Positions 13,091 through 26,082 are shown, counted from the stretch's first letter. The stretch is 64,000 nt of DNA from Prunus persica (GCF_000346465.2 NC_034011.1:18145848-18209847), one strand, 5' to 3'. Program-made: numbers and translations. Notes: generated by a model from the sequence alone, not told the origin.

Positions 13091-14064
13091 GATCCAAATC
13101 AACAACCTTTTGTATTTCATATAACAAAATAACAAAATTCAAAAGGTAAGAATAGATATATATATATATATATATACATAGCATGTAAATTAGCTTTTCA
13201 CTTACAGGAAATCAAAATTCCCATGAAGAGTAAGCAATTTTACATAATAGCACACAAATACTGATCACATCTTTCAGTATATAAAATTTAAAGAGTTATT
13301 TAAGATAAGCAGAGAAAAAAACAAAGAATAATAGGGGAAAGAAAAATAAATATCCCAGACTGCAAAATCAGTAGTTAGTAATTTACCCACAAATAGAATA
13401 TGGACAACAATAAAAACCAATAGATTACAGTAAAACAAATTTAAACGAAAAAGAAAAATACAGAAATCGATACTTGTGGTGTATGTATGAAGGAGTCGCT
13501 GAAGAGAAAAAGACGACTTTGAAGAAGAGTTTTGCATGGGAGAGGAACTGGGCGGGAATGGGAGGGTATTGTGCAAAAAGTAGGAAAAAAAAAATTAATT
13601 GGGAAATTAAAGGCCTGGCACGGATATAGATATTGGATGAAAGAGAAACTCTACTTTTTGGTTTATTTTATTGATTAAAATATGTTTTAAAAAGTTTTTA
13701 AAAAGATTGGTAAGTGGTAGTATTCTATTGGCTTGGGATAATGAGTTGGAAAACTGACCTGGCATACTTGTGCTAGGAAAGTTTTACTTAGACCGATTTC
13801 GGTTTATTATTTACTGATTTATGTCCAACCAGGGACGGATCTTAGAGCAACTCCACCCATTTATCTTTGGTCATGGCAAAGTGGGGGCTAGGATAGCTAC
13901 TATCCAAGTGAATAGTGGCTGTCATTACAAAAAGCAATGTGTGTTTCCACCCATTGTCATGACAAAGGGCAAATACTATTCATTTTTTTGTTTTATTCAC
14001 AAATTTTTTTACGTAAACAATTAATTGGGATAATATTTTCGGATAAGATTTTTGGATTCGTACG

Positions 14065-16759
14065 TGTAATAACCCAAACCTAAATTAATATTTAATTATT
14101 AATTTATTAAGAGGAAAAGACAATTTTGCTCTTATAATAATTTATTAAAGAAAAATTGACTTTTTGACCGAGAAGGAATTTGACAATTCCACACACACCG
14201 TTGCGTAGCGTGTGACGAAACAAGTCTGTAGACATGAAGTGGGCTCGAATCGGAGCTTTAACGAAGAAAATACGGTTAAAATACTATGAGGGGCAAAATG
14301 GTAATTTGAAAATTCAGATTGTAAAAACCTCATTCTCTCTCTTCTCTCTCAGTCTCTATTCCCTCCCTCTCCAGATGTCCTCCCTTCAGCCGCCTTACAA
14401 ACCTCCGTCACCGACCACCCCAAGCCGCAAGACCGGAGCCAAAACGACCGGCCAAGCCTCGCCGTCAGCCTCAGCCCACCTCGACACCAGCCGCCGCTGT
14501 GATCCCTCCGGAAAACCATGAAAACCGCCAGTTTTCGTTCGAAACTTCATGGCCGCCGATTTCCGTCCTCCGGCCACCAAATCGGACGATCAAGGTATGG
14601 ATCCTTACCTATTTTTCACGACTTAGCTGCTGGTTGGGTAAGATTGGAACGATTTCTAGCCTAGATAGATCAAACCACGATCCAAAGTTCCGCCGATTTT
14701 GAGTTTGAAGTTCCGGCCATTCTGGCCAGATTTTGGGGTAAGTCCAAGAACAAAAGTGGTTCTAAATAGGGTGTTTTACCTGGGACATGAGTTTGGGCCA
14801 GCGGTTTTCCGGCCGCCACAAATTTATCAAGCCACCCACGCGCTGCCGGAGCGTGTGGCGGTGCGTGGGCAGTTTAGTGGTTTAGTGGAGCTCACTTTCA
14901 GTCATAAAATGATCCTCGTGTTGTCACGAGCGTGTAGGAATTCGCGGATCTCAATTTGGATACCGTTTGAGCCTCGAACGAATTTTTGCATATTGTGCGA
15001 TTTTCAGGTTCAATATTGTTAAGCCGTTGGATCGAAATCTTTTTCAGATATGTTACTCTAGACAATTCCAGAATCGTATAGGATTCGACGGATCGTGAAT
15101 CGGAGTCCCGGATACTCCGAAATCGCAAAGCCTAGGGCTAGGGTTTAGAAATCATGCGATTGTATGATCGTGATCAATTCGACGGTCCGATCGAGATCAA
15201 ACCCTCGGGACATATGTCCTAGGTATATTGAAACTTCTAGAGGCTTCCGGATCATATTGTGAGGTCGTGGACCCGCAGAGTCCCGGGTTGACTTTTTGGG
15301 ACTTTAGCGCTTTTTGAGTTCCAAGATACTGCTAAACTATTCCAAGTGGAAGGAAAGTTTTTATGGGCATAAGAACAACTTTAATCTGACGCACATACTT
15401 CTAGGAGCCGGGGGTCAGGGTTTTTAAATTAGTACTATATTGAGTATTGTATTAATAGAATATTATGGTTATTGAATCAGGCTCCCGGGCACTAGTTGAC
15501 CTGTAGGAGGGACCTTCAAGAGGTCCAGCGAGCACGGACCACCAGTGAGTGGACTCTTTGTTTGTATAAATGAATTTAAGCAGTTCAGTTACAGTATTTG
15601 ATCTTGAATAAGTTTTATTCAAAGATTAGTGTTTTATAAGCTGTTATCTGCTTTTAAATATTTTGTTTTGCCTGATGCCGAGTGGAATATCCTTTAAAGG
15701 ATATAGGAAAAGAAATTCTAGCTAATTATCAGATAAATGGCAGCAGAGTTTTAGAGTTTACAGAAATTCAGTTAGTCAACAGATTTTCTTCAGAAACTTT
15801 ATATTTTCTTAAACCACCTTATGTACCCAGATATATAGATGTTGCCTTCGGTAAATAAGTTGCCTTTAGATCAAATGTTGCCTTCGGATTTTATTGGTTG
15901 CCTTTGGTTTAGTCAGCATGCTTGATAGTTGCCTCACGAGTTCTTTGGTACTTGAACTCGTGTGGAGCGAGTAATGCAGATCAGACTGACTACGGTCCCC
16001 TGAATCCTGCTAGTTGCGGCTCGGACTGACCTTGTGTCACTGAGACCTGCGAGTACGTGTCACCCTTGGTGATGCGAGGAATTGACGGATATTAGGAATT
16101 GACGGAAATAAGGGGCACACCTAGGTGGTAGTTTTAAATTGTTTTCAATGCCTTAAGAAATTAATGTTGACCATGAGTATGATTGGCATATATATGTATA
16201 ATTATATGAGTGCATTGATTTCAGTACGAATATAATAAAGAGAATAATTTAGTTTGTATAACTGTTTTTATAGTGGGGTTAGTATGTTCTTATGTATTTT
16301 TCTAAACTTGTTTTTGGGTCCACTCACCCTTTCAATGTTTTGCGCCCCCAGGCAGTAGACGTGCACATTGATCCACTACCGGGCCGTTTTTCACCTTCCG
16401 CTCTTTCCTTTCTGATGTAGGACTTTTGTTTTGTAAACGAATTGACTCCTTTGTAAATTCTTAGTAGTCGCTATGATATTTTGCCATAGAATTACAATTT
16501 AACTGTTGGAATGTATATATATGTATGTTGGCAGTTGGTTGTATATATATATATACTTGTTTGGCATGTGTAAATGTTTTGGTATTGATCCAGTTACAAG
16601 GGAGACTCTGCCGATTTTTCGGTAGGAGTCAACCTTGTTATTTTATCATGCTTTGTATAGAAGGGCAATTAGGTCATTCGTGTCCGACATTCGTCAGGTG
16701 TCGGACAAGCACAGGGTCCTGCTCGGATTCCAAAGCAGAATTTGGGTCGGGTCTTGTCG
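14065..16759 (+). mobile_element. solo LTR, 2.7 kb, Del/Tekay-like
   Basis: Starts TGTAATAACCCAAAC, ends GGGTCTTGTCG, and is flanked by a perfect 5-bp duplication GTACG (14060-14064 and 16760-16764). No internal retroelement genes are present, so a full element was reduced by LTR-LTR recombination. The last base is G where the related copies have A (..GTCA). Features inside: a GC-rich leader near 14370-14590 that ends at a good splice donor (ATCAAG/GTATGG), and a 'CCACTCACC..GCGCCCCCAGGCAGTAG' block near 16320. An inverted relative is at 42651-45238. Confidence 0.85.
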
Positions 16760-17034
16760 GTACGTGTCAATATTTATTATAAAATTCATATCTCATAATC
16801 GGATAAAAGATTCATATAAGATTTTTGGTTTCAAATTTCAAATAAATTTCAAAACTCAAAATTTAAGATAAAATTTAAATTTTAGATAAGATTTTCATCC
16901 TCTAAAATCGCACCATGCGTCATCTCTATATGCCCAAATTTTTCTATAAAACCAGAGGCTCAGCTCATACCTATCACACCAAATCTTCTCTATATTTTCA
17001 TTTCTCAAATTTTAGAATTCATACTCCATTCTCA

Positions 17035-18019
17035 ATGTCAGACATGAGCAGTGTCTTGGAGAGCCAAGAGCGACAAACTAGAGAAAGAAGACGTAGACGA
17101 GCTGAAGGCAAAAGGGTGCAGAGAGAACTAGATCAACAAGTTGTCATAGGAGTGACTTTTCTTGATGAAGAAAACCAAGGCCGCCGCCGTGGTTCACAAG
17201 TCGATCGTGGCCAGAATGTGGATAGACATAGGCATTCTCGGGGTAAGAATCTTCTGGAAGATTATTTTATCCCAACTTCTTTGCACTCCGATGTTCATTT
17301 TCGAGGGCGATATAGAATGTAACCTCATTTGTTCAATAAAGTCATGCATGATATTTGCAATTATGATGAATAGTTTGTTCAAAAGTGTGATGCTGCTGGG
17401 GTTTTAGGACTTCTTCCCGAGCAAAAGCTTACAGTTGTTATACGAATGCTGATGTATGGTTCATATGCTGATTAGGTGGATGAGATTACCCGGATGGGGA
17501 AGTTCACTACTTTGGAGAGCTTGGTAAGATTTTGTGATGCAGTTGAAACTCTGTACACCAGAGACTACCTGTAGACCTACGCACAGGGACCTCCAACGGA
17601 TTCTACAAAAAGCTTAAGCTCGAGGATTTCCAGGAATGATTGGTAGCATCGACTGCATGCACTGGCAATGGAAGAATTGCCCATCTACTTGGCAAGGAGA
17701 TTATGGAAATAGGAAAGGGAAAAAAAGTATCATCCTTGAAGCCGTTGCTGAATTCGATACATGGGTTTGGCATGCCTTCTTCGGAGTTGCCGGATCTCAA
17801 AACGACTTGAACATGTTGGGTCAATCCCTGGTGTTCAACGATGTTTTGAGAGGTGAAGCTCCGAATAGCACCTATGAAATCAACAATATTGTCTACCAGA
17901 ATGGGTATTATCTAGCAGACGACATCTACCCGAGGTGGACCACATTTGTCCATCGCTTTTGCCAAGGTATCTCTCCATTTCCCCAACTCTTTATTGTGAA
18001 TTTTCAACCTACTATATAA
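17035..18019 (+). pseudogene. PIF/Harbinger transposase (HARBI1/ALP1-like nuclease), decayed
   Basis: Starts MSDMSSVLESQERQTRERRR at an ATG preceded by a TATAAAA at about 16945. The N-terminal segment (LLEDYFIPTSLHSDVHFRGRYRM) is interrupted by TAA after RYRM. The frame continues as PHLFNKVMHDICNYDE, breaks again after MYGSYAD and after TRDYL, and shifts near 17625. The DDE nuclease core is readable from 17636: GSIDCMHWQWKNCP holds the first Asp and GSQNDLNMLGQS the second. The third acidic residue is not found because homology stops near 17990. A normal protein of this family is roughly 350-450 residues. With at least three stops and one frameshift it cannot supply transposase. Confidence 0.85.
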
Positions 18020-19444
18020 TGTCATTTTCGTACGAGTCGAACCCGATCTTTCACAAAATTTGGTATGAATTTTTCTCCACATATGATAGAATTTCATCTC
18101 GTTGCCCAAGACGGGACAATGACTAATTTGGACCCAACACTCACACAACAAAACATCTTCCATGAATGCCCCTCTGGTTTCGATAGAAGAAGCCATAAGA
18201 TGATAAAGAAAAATAAAACTTGAAAGTGAAAAAAAGGGAGACTTTGGAAAAGGACAAAGGAGAGAGAAATTTTTTAAAAGAAGCCAAAATGGACAAAATT
18301 GCCCTTATTTATTTTTGGATTTCCTAAGGAATCCTTTACATTTGCATGTCTTTGGTTTGAAAGTTGAGAGATTTTTCTGTCTTTTTTTAAAAAAGCTTTG
18401 GCTTTTTCCAAAAGTGAAACCTAAATTTACTAAAAAAATATTGAGTAGAAAGTGAATAATAGTTGAAGAAGAAGAAAATGTATGAGGATTTTGGTGTTAA
18501 AAGTGAAGAGTATTGGTTGGTATTTATAGAAGAAAAAAAAATTCATTAATTTTTGGGTATTTTTTTTTATAAAATTTTCATTATTTTATTGCAAAAAAAT
18601 TGGCTGCCGTTGGATTGGAGAGTCCAGAGGACGCCACGTGGCTGCTAGCCGTTGGAAGAAACTGTAGCGCGGGTGCAAATTTTTTTACTGTTGGCGCGTG
18701 CAACACAAGGGCCAATGGTAAAAAAAAATTCAAAGTCGAGGGTTGGCGTCAGTCCAAAACGCAGGTGGGAGCTCGGACTCGCCTTACCTTCGGGCCAACC
18801 AAGCCCTATAGGACCCGCAGCCAGCCCAGGCCAGCCCTCACCGTTAGAATCGATTTTTGGGCCTCCCCCCCTAGCCCTTACCGCTGGAAAGGCTCTTAGA
18901 AGGGGCAACCTGGGCTACTTGTATGTTTCTAACCCTAAACTAAAACATTAGCCCACCCAAGTTATAGCTATTCCACACTTTACACATCGTTCCCTTTCTT
19001 TCTTCCTTATTTTTTTTGTTTGTTCTGTTGCAATAGTCAAACATTTCCTTTAGTTTTATTTCTTTAAGCCCAAAATATGAGTCCCACCCCACTTACGCAT
19101 AAATAAACCCCTTCTTTTTGTTTTTGTCTTTGCTTTTGTTACAATAGCCAACCCTTATTGTACTGTACACAGAAAAAGAAGAAGGCAGAAGTAGAATTCG
19201 GAGTAAAAATTCTCTTAGGACATGTTAACTAAAAGTGAAGGTATATCCATCTCACTTAGAAGGGAAACAAAAACGCCGACTTAATGGTAGATTTTTTTGG
19301 TTTTAATAGTTTCTATTTATATGTACTCTTCATTAGGGTATTTTGTTTTATTAATGTATACCGTTGAGTTTTGTATCTTCTTAAAATATTAGGACGTAAG
19401 GTAAATTTAGCCCACTTCGTTTTCAAATCCTAGATCCGTCCCTA

Positions 19445-20172
19445 TGTCCAACAATCACAACTATTGCAACAAATAGACTAGCAACTCATGTATCATCTTG
19501 TACCATCATCAGATGTTTACCGTCCATCTAAATGCTGCTGTACGAGTGAGCAACACAAACATTCATATATTGGTTTCCCTTAGCTAGGTTTGAAAGCCAT
19601 TGAACTACACAACTTTTAAATCATAGCCATAATACTTCAATGTGGAAGCTTAATTCTTGATTGTTACAAAGCAGTAACGAACTCGTTACTGGTTTGTAAC
19701 AATCATAACCAATCAGGATGCTGGTAAAGTGCTTCAAGTCACACAGCTGCCACTTTTTCTTTTTCTTCTTACCAAAAAAAAGTAGCTTTGTTGAAGCTGA
19801 GCCTCTATTTTGACAAAGTTATATTCGTATTCTCCCATGAATGAATGAATGTGATGAAAGTTCTTGGAACAACCACCTCCACCGACCAAGTAATCCTCTG
19901 AAAAATTCATCAAGGCATCCCTTTCTTAAAGTAGGAGGACCAAGATGACGGCCGGAAATCAAAGGCAGGAACATATTTTAAAGGACTCTATTAAAATTAA
20001 TTAAAGGTCAGGAATATATGCCAAAAACAATGTGGCACATATTTAATTAATTAATAAGGCATAAGTTTACACGGTTGGCAGCAGAGAATATAACATAAAA
20101 CCTTTAATAATTTCAATCGTCTGAGAGACTTGATTGAAACATCAGATTGTGGTATGAGAAGATTCAGTAGCC
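19445..20172. other. intergenic, nothing recognised
   Basis: AT-rich sequence between the hAT element and the 3' end of the DUF7054 gene; it probably includes that gene's 3' UTR. No coding signal. Confidence 0.5.
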
Positions 20173-20788
20173 TCAGTGAGATGATATCTTGAAAGGAAAT
20201 GATTTATTGAGCCATGCCTTCCAGCTACTAACTGATCCCTTTGGAGCTGTCATCTCTGGCTTTCTCTCTGTAACATTCTGCACTGCCCTCTGCTTCTTGC
20301 TCAGCACAAAGTTCCTTCCCCCATGAGATCCTATACTTTCCCATGGACTTAAGGCTACAAGTTATATATAGAATTAAAATGTAATTAACAGGCCTATTAA
20401 TTAAGTGAAAAATATGTTATTCCAAACAAATCACAGTTTGACATGTATGCGTAGCGACGTAGATTTTAACACATGAACACGAAAGAATGAATCGTTTTTT
20501 TATTGTACCGTCGGATCCTGCATTAGCGCAGTAGAGAAGGAAATCCTTGACATCGGAACCAAGAAGTGGTAGGCGGCCTTCACGAGCGTAGGACTTGAGA
20601 GCAGTGTCGATGACCCCAGCAACAAGATCATCTTCATTCACCACAAACCTTATTGGCCCTGTGCTTCCAACAACATTCACTGTGATCAAAAACCTGTTTT
20701 TCTTCACACTGTGAACTTCATTATTGTTGATCTTCTTATGCTTCTGCTGTGACGTAGTTCTCTCTAAAACATTCCTCCTCTTCAGCAT
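20173..20788 (-). CDS. At4g22758-like protein, DUF7054 type, two exons
   Basis: Small plant protein of unknown function. Exon 1 is 20509-20788 and exon 2 is 20173-20354 (both minus strand), joined by a GT-AG intron (20355-20508). The split codon restores Ala, giving the family string [20 protein letters not shown]. Total 462 bases, 153 residues. The N-terminus is basic ([19 protein letters not shown]); the conserved ubiquitin-like-looking core follows ([19 protein letters not shown], then [16 protein letters not shown]), ending in NFVLSKKQ and a tail to [16 protein letters not shown]. The start at 20788 is chosen because family members begin shortly before such a basic stretch; an in-frame ATG farther upstream (20890) would add a K/Q-rich leader and is less likely. 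A GA-rich run upstream (20902-20928) may lie in the 5' UTR or promoter. Confidence 0.85.
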
Positions 20789-20901
20789 TCTTTCTTTCTG
20801 AAATTTTTTTTTTTTCGGTTGCTTTGTTTTTTTCTTTTCCAAACGCCTAAGTGAAATCAACCCAAACAAGAGACACACAGCACAACACAAATGAACTTTC
20901 A

Positions 20902-20928
20902 GAGAGAGAGAGAGAGAGAGAGAGAGAT
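20902..20928. repeat. (GA)n microsatellite upstream of the DUF7054 gene
   Basis: About 13 GA units just upstream of the minus-strand gene, read as CT on its strand. CT-rich tracts of this kind are common in plant 5' UTRs. Confidence 0.85.
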
Positions 20929-20939
20929 TAAGTGTTTAG

Positions 20940-22810
20940 GGGGTCAAGGCCAAGGCAGCGATGGTACCAAGCCTGTTTGCAGGAACCAAAGGTGGTGGAG
21001 GAAGAGGAGAAGGAGGAGGACAGCGCGCGAAGGGCATGCGCAGAAGTCCTCTGAGGAAGGAAACGAAGGAAGTGCATGAAGGAACAACAAATCTCTACCA
21101 TTCAAGACTCAAAGGTATTTCACAAGAAGAGGGACATAAATTTGTGAAAGAAGAATATCTTCAGCGGACATGGAAGGCTTCGTGTCAAGTATGACAACTT
21201 CAGGTTATGTTGTTATACAATGTAAAGAAAGGAAGCGAATCCACAGATTTCCACGCACTCCTTGGGAAAGAAATTGCGTGTCACCCTAATACAATGGCAA
21301 AGTGATATTATCTATTAATACATGTGTTATAAAATGAACACGTTAAAAATTACATTTAAAATATAATAGTAACAATTATTCACACATATTCCTGTAAAAA
21401 AAAAAATTATTCACGCATGCATGTGAATTTATTTGTAGTCTTGAGTGTTTTTTTTTATTTTTAATATAAGTGATAGTCTAAATTATAAGGAGAAAGAGTT
21501 TCTTATACACACACATTATCAATATGTCATGGGAGTTCAAACATCAGACCACTAATATATATATATATATATATATCTTCTTTTGAAAAAAAACTGAATA
21601 AATGTTCTTTAATTTTATTTAGTTTTTGATACATTCAATAGTGGGAGAGGGGGAATTCAACATAACATCTCAAATGTAAATGCAATTACGACTAACTACT
21701 TGAGTTATAAAATTTATTACAATTTCTTGCACTCTTGATAGTGGTAAACATATTGCTCGTCAACGAATATGTTATGAACTATTACCTTTATTATTTACAA
21801 AGATATATTCATATAAACTTAAACGTCAAGGTTTATTTATATATTTATATATTTATAAATATCAATTTTTACTTTCCATTATTTCCTACCATTACCCTCA
21901 TATGAGAATGCTTCTATAATTTACTAGAATTTCAGCTCTAGTGGTCATAAATTTTCAAAGGAAAATGAGTGAAAAATCAAACTTAGAATATATTTTTCCC
22001 GTCTACTCAGCTCATAAATTTCGTGTCACACAAATAATAACAGGGCGAGACATCAGGGAAAAAATGGGACTAATGACAACATGGGAATTACGCTACAGCA
22101 CAAGGCCGACTAACATTGTTATTGGTCAGTCATATTGAATATACCAAACCCAGACCTGTACGTATTGAATTCTAGCCCAATTCTTTTCTCAAGCCCAAAT
22201 TTATTTGCTCAATTTCAATTTTCACTTTTTTGTGTGTGCCAAAGTTAGGAAGGGGAGGGGAGAAAATTCACACACGGGTACTGTGGGGTTTCGAAACCAA
22301 TATCACTTAGGAGCACACCAAAGACCTGAGTCAAACCAACTACCACCCAATTAGTAAGAATTTTTACATTCAATAACATTAAGTTAAGCTAGGATTAAAA
22401 ATAAATAAAACACAAATGGACTACTAGTTATTGAACATTGCATGTGTAACTAAAGAAAATAATCTATGCATATGTAAAATTGTGATTTGTATGTAACTAT
22501 GTAGGGAATCAAATATTTTCTTCGAGAGCGCCCTCCCTTAAGGAGTCAATGCCAAATGCTGGCTAGGCATGCATGAACTTTCATTAGCTCTTTATCTTGT
22601 TGAATGGATGAATATTGGGATACTTATTTTTGGACATATTTATTCATGAGTCGAAAAATGTTGAAAGGTTCATTATGGGCAACAGCCAACAATGAATGAT
22701 GAAGTATGTAAGTGGGTTACACGTACAATGTTGCTTCTAGAATTTATTTTCTGGTTTTAATTCAAGAATTTATTTTTTACTTATTAATCATATTACATCT
22801 TGTAAAATAA
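20940..22810. other. intergenic, no gene supported
   Basis: AT-rich with a short AT microsatellite (about 21555-21576). Degenerate tRNA-like pieces may be old SINEs near 21640-21720 and 22265-22350 (the latter has GGTTTCGAAACC, a box B-like palindrome), but I could not set limits. Confidence 0.45.
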
Positions 22811-22814
22811 GTCC

Positions 22815-23000
22815 AGAAAGACCACCAAGACATTGGTCAAGGTTCACACACTTTGACAACAATTTGAAGTGTGGAATACTCATGAACAATCTATGTGAGT
22901 TGTTCAATTCATGGATGTTGGATGCTCAGTCTAAGCCAATATTGATGGAGGAAATTAGGGTTAAGCTAATGAGGAGAGGCTTGATGATGACGTTACGTAT
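22815..23000 (+). pseudogene. Mutator-like (MuDR) transposase fragment
   Basis: The frame reads RPPRHWSRFTHFDNNLKCG, then LMNNLCELFNSWMLDAQSKP and VKLMRR. This is the conserved core just before the zinc knuckle of plant MuDR transposases (usual form: H-W, then K-D-LLNN-CE-FN, then I-DAR-KPI). Only about 60 codons remain with no flanking transposase, so it is a relic. Confidence 0.7.
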
Positions 23001-25017
23001 GAGGGTAAAATATGTCTCATGCCCTTGGTTAAGCTTGAAAAGAAGAAAGTCTCATACTGAAATTAACTCTAAATTTTGTTGAAGAATATGAGTCATACAT
23101 AGGAAACTTGACTAAATAAAATACAAAATATAATGAATAATTCTATTACTAATAACACCGAGGCATTTTGTGATAAAACTCCACACATACTAGGTTTTGT
23201 AGATAATAAAGTTCAGAACAATATCAGTATTGTTAGTAGTAGACCGTTGACCCGTCTCTCTGAATTTAATAAACTTATAAAGTAATTATTATGCGCAATG
23301 GAAAATGCGACATGGAAAGCCCCATTCATATATCCTTTGGGAGAAGAAGATACAAAAAAGTGCAAGGATAACTTAATTGAGAAGAAGTCAAACCCGCACC
23401 AATAAGCATCTTCCAACAAATTAGGTATAGCACACCAGATTTTGTGTTCTTTCAAAAAGAAAACAAACAAAAAGGGAAGATCGAGAAAATTAAATAAAAT
23501 ATCCCTAGATTCCATTTTAATTAGTCTTTGTGGAAGGAGAAGCAAAAAAATATTCTATAGATTAAAAAGTAACGCTACAATATTTAAACTACCTAACTAA
23601 CTAATATAATGCATGCAGATGCTTTTTCAACAATTCTAGAATGCATGACATTAATTTAAAACAACGTGCGAAGCAACTACCTCGAATCTCTTATCTAATT
23701 TGTCTTGTTGGTTACATGTTTTCTAGTGGGGTCCGCCAGTCCGGCCGTTGTTTTTTAAATATTAGTTTTGTGTTCACAATTTTCTTTTTCTCATCTATTA
23801 TTATTGAGTGAATAATACCATTCGTCAACAAACTTTGATTAATTATAAACTAATTAAAGGTTTTTTTTTTTGTTGAGATAACTAATAATTAAAGTTGTTA
23901 TCCATACTTTTAAGGCCTTTTCAATTTGATTAATTTGACCTCCCAATCAAATTACACGCATTGCATGTGACATGTGTGATATATTAGTATTATATTTAAA
24001 AATAAATTTGACAACTGAATATATACAAACAACAAATAAAATAAATTGAGATTGTGACTTAGAAAATTAATGGTGTGACAGTAATGTAAGTACCATCAAG
24101 TTTGTAAAAGAAAACACTTTGCATCCCAAATTAATTAATTCTCTCTTACTTTGGTCAAAAATTCATAAAAACTAAGACTTATGTGTGATTAAAAATTTAA
24201 GACCGTTGTTCATGACCTCAGATGGGACGTAGTTTAATGCTTGCAGCTAAAGCAACGGACAATTTCAATGTGGTTTTTATTTTATTTTATTTCATATATG
24301 TTGGTTTATCAAATTATAATTTTTTTTTTTAATGCAATGACTTTTGAGATCTTCATTGACTACTTATGCAATGACTTTTGAGTCTCATATGAATGTATGA
24401 AATCAGCTCACTACACTTCTAAAAGGCTTTAAAAACTGTAATAATAATTCAAAGTTGAAAACGAAATTGTTTTTGTTCAGACAAAGAGAGGGAGACCTTT
24501 AAATACATAATAATATTGTAATTGAATAGCTTTAAATCGAATCAAATTGGGAGTATAATTATTTATTTAACGTCATTTAAAAAAAAAAGTGTTGATTTTT
24601 TCACTCCCCTTTCCATTATTATGGTGATGACCAGAACTTCAACACAAATAACAAGCAACTGTCAACAATTCTTTCTTTTCTTTTAATGTTGGTTCATCAA
24701 CACCAACGGTCAATTTGAACAAAGACTTGTAGGGATAATTATTTGATAAACTATGGCTCTCTCTCTCTTTTTTTTCTTTTTTCTTTTGGGTTAGATTATG
24801 TAAACAGTTCATTTTTTACCTCTTCCTTCAAAGATCGTTCTCGATACAAAGTCAGACAATTGAGTCATGTCATTACCACCACCACCATCTCTCAGTGTAT
24901 TGGACACAAACAATCTTTTCTCATCACAATTAAAAAAGAATATAAAGTTGATATTTCAAACCATATTTGTCTCTTTGTTTGTAATTTTCTCACGCCATCA
25001 CATGTGGAGGTGATATT

Positions 25018-25278
25018 TGTTTGTACAAATTTCTCACGTTATTTGGGTGTAGATTTTTCGCATTTCGAGCTTCTTTTTCTTTTTTTTTTTTAATTTTTGT
25101 GAAATAAACAGGAATAAATAGACCATATCTGAAGGTGTTGGCCAAAAACCCTGCGATGCATAAGTTAATTCAATTGGATCTTTAATAAAAGATGTGGCAA
25201 TAGCCAAAATGGATGGAGTTTTCTCTCACGAGAAGAGCCGGATGGGCTTATGTGTGGGAGAGGAAGAGATGAGATACA

Positions 25279-25336
<58 letters not shown>

Positions 25337-25633
25337 TTTTGTAGGGTTATTGGAATTACCTTGAATGCTTGGTGTAGCTATGTATTTATAGCCTTCTTGT
25401 GTGTTAGAATTTTGGGAGAATAATTCTCATTTGGTTATGATTATTCTTCCTCAAAAAGATGATAGAAGTTATTCTAAGAGATTTGATGGAGATTAGTTCC
25501 TTGATTTATGGAGATATTCTTATCATAAATTAAAAATAATTTCTCCAATTAAATGGGTAATTAATTTGACATAATGAATATTCCTCTTTCACGTGTCGTC
25601 TTCTTATTAATAGGTAAAATATATGCTCCCACA
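25018..25633 (+). mobile_element. probable solo LTR upstream of the first CAR-type gene
   Basis: Compared with unit B, which is continuous here (about 28731-28740), unit A has 616 extra bases beginning TG and ending CA, flanked by a 5-bp duplication ATATT (25013-25017 and 25634-25638). A promoter-like TATTTATAG lies near 25383, and a long GA run (25281-25332) is inside. The beginning is not a classic LTR start, so loss from unit B rather than gain in A is an alternative. Confidence 0.55.
25281..25332. repeat. (GA)26 microsatellite
   Basis: Fifty-two bases of uninterrupted GA inside the putative solo LTR, about 1 kb upstream of the first CAR-type gene. Likely highly variable between alleles. 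Confidence 0.95.
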
Positions 25634-26082
25634 ATATTCATGCCGTTACTAACAGAGATGAAAGAGAAATGAGCTAATAACACCAAAAGCTTTCCTCATC
25701 AAGGCAATTTCCCAATGTGTTATCTCAACCTACTTGTCATTATCGATCCTCTCCCACATTTCACTGTGAATGACCAACTGTAACACAGCATTATTATTAA
25801 AGATATGATTAGGAAACACCTAATTACATACATATTTACATTAATTATACTTGCTGTAATCTCCTACAGTGCAAGACGAGTTGAGTCAAACAAGCCCACA
25901 ATCTGACGCCTTGGATTGCCAGGTCAATTATAAACAAATAAAAACCCGCCCACTTAAACAAAACCCGACCCGCAAGTCATTCTACCCTAAGTCAAACTTT
26001 GTACACACTCTAAATAAAAAAATGCAAAATGAAAGTAAAAAAGGGAGAACGAAGGAAAGGCAAAGTGAAAGAGTCTAGAGGA

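Larger units (their letters stand above)
13845..18895 (+). mobile_element. PIF/Harbinger element nested in the hAT element
   Basis: Flanked by TTA on both sides (13842-13844 and 18896-18898), the 3-bp PIF/Harbinger target. The ends GAGCAACTCCACC and, inverted, GAGCCTTTCCAGC are diverged inverted repeats of the GAGCnnCTCCA type common in dicot PIF elements. It carries a decayed transposase gene (17035-18019) and was hit by a solo LTR at 14065-16759. Without the LTR and its duplicated target it is about 2.35 kb. Confidence 0.75.
13830..19444. mobile_element. hAT-type non-autonomous element, outer shell of a three-level nest
   Basis: Terminal inverted repeats CAGGGACGGATCT (from 13830) and its counterpart ending AGATCCGTCCCTA (to 19444) are flanked by the 8-bp duplication TGTCCAAC (13822-13829 and 19445-19452), the hAT signature. 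Removing the Harbinger insert rejoins the left tip to 18899 onward, giving CAGGGACGGATCTTAGAAGG, a typical hAT MITE start. The element proper is then only about 560 bases (13830-13844 plus 18899-19444) and carries no transposase. Confidence 0.8.

Noticed and set aside
14234..15022. Open frames in the leader of the solo LTR (and their antisense in the 42651 copy)
   Set aside because: GC-rich untranslated leader shared by several LTR copies; no retroelement protein motifs, and the frames are not conserved between copies.
18600..18951. Overlapping open frames on both strands rich in Pro/Gly/Arg
   Set aside because: They lie in the GC-rich 3' end of the Harbinger element and match no protein family I know.
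20891..21194. Plus-strand open frames rich in Arg/Glu/Gly next to the DUF7054 gene
   Set aside because: They start in a GA microsatellite and continue through purine-rich sequence; no domain, and they lie in the upstream region of a minus-strand gene.
25137..25633. LTR start at TGTTGGCCAAAAACCC instead of 25018
   Set aside because: It looks like a copia-style LTR start, but the flanking bases do not match those after the right end, whereas the 25018 start gives a 5-bp match and agrees with the uninterrupted duplicate copy. Kept only as an alternative.
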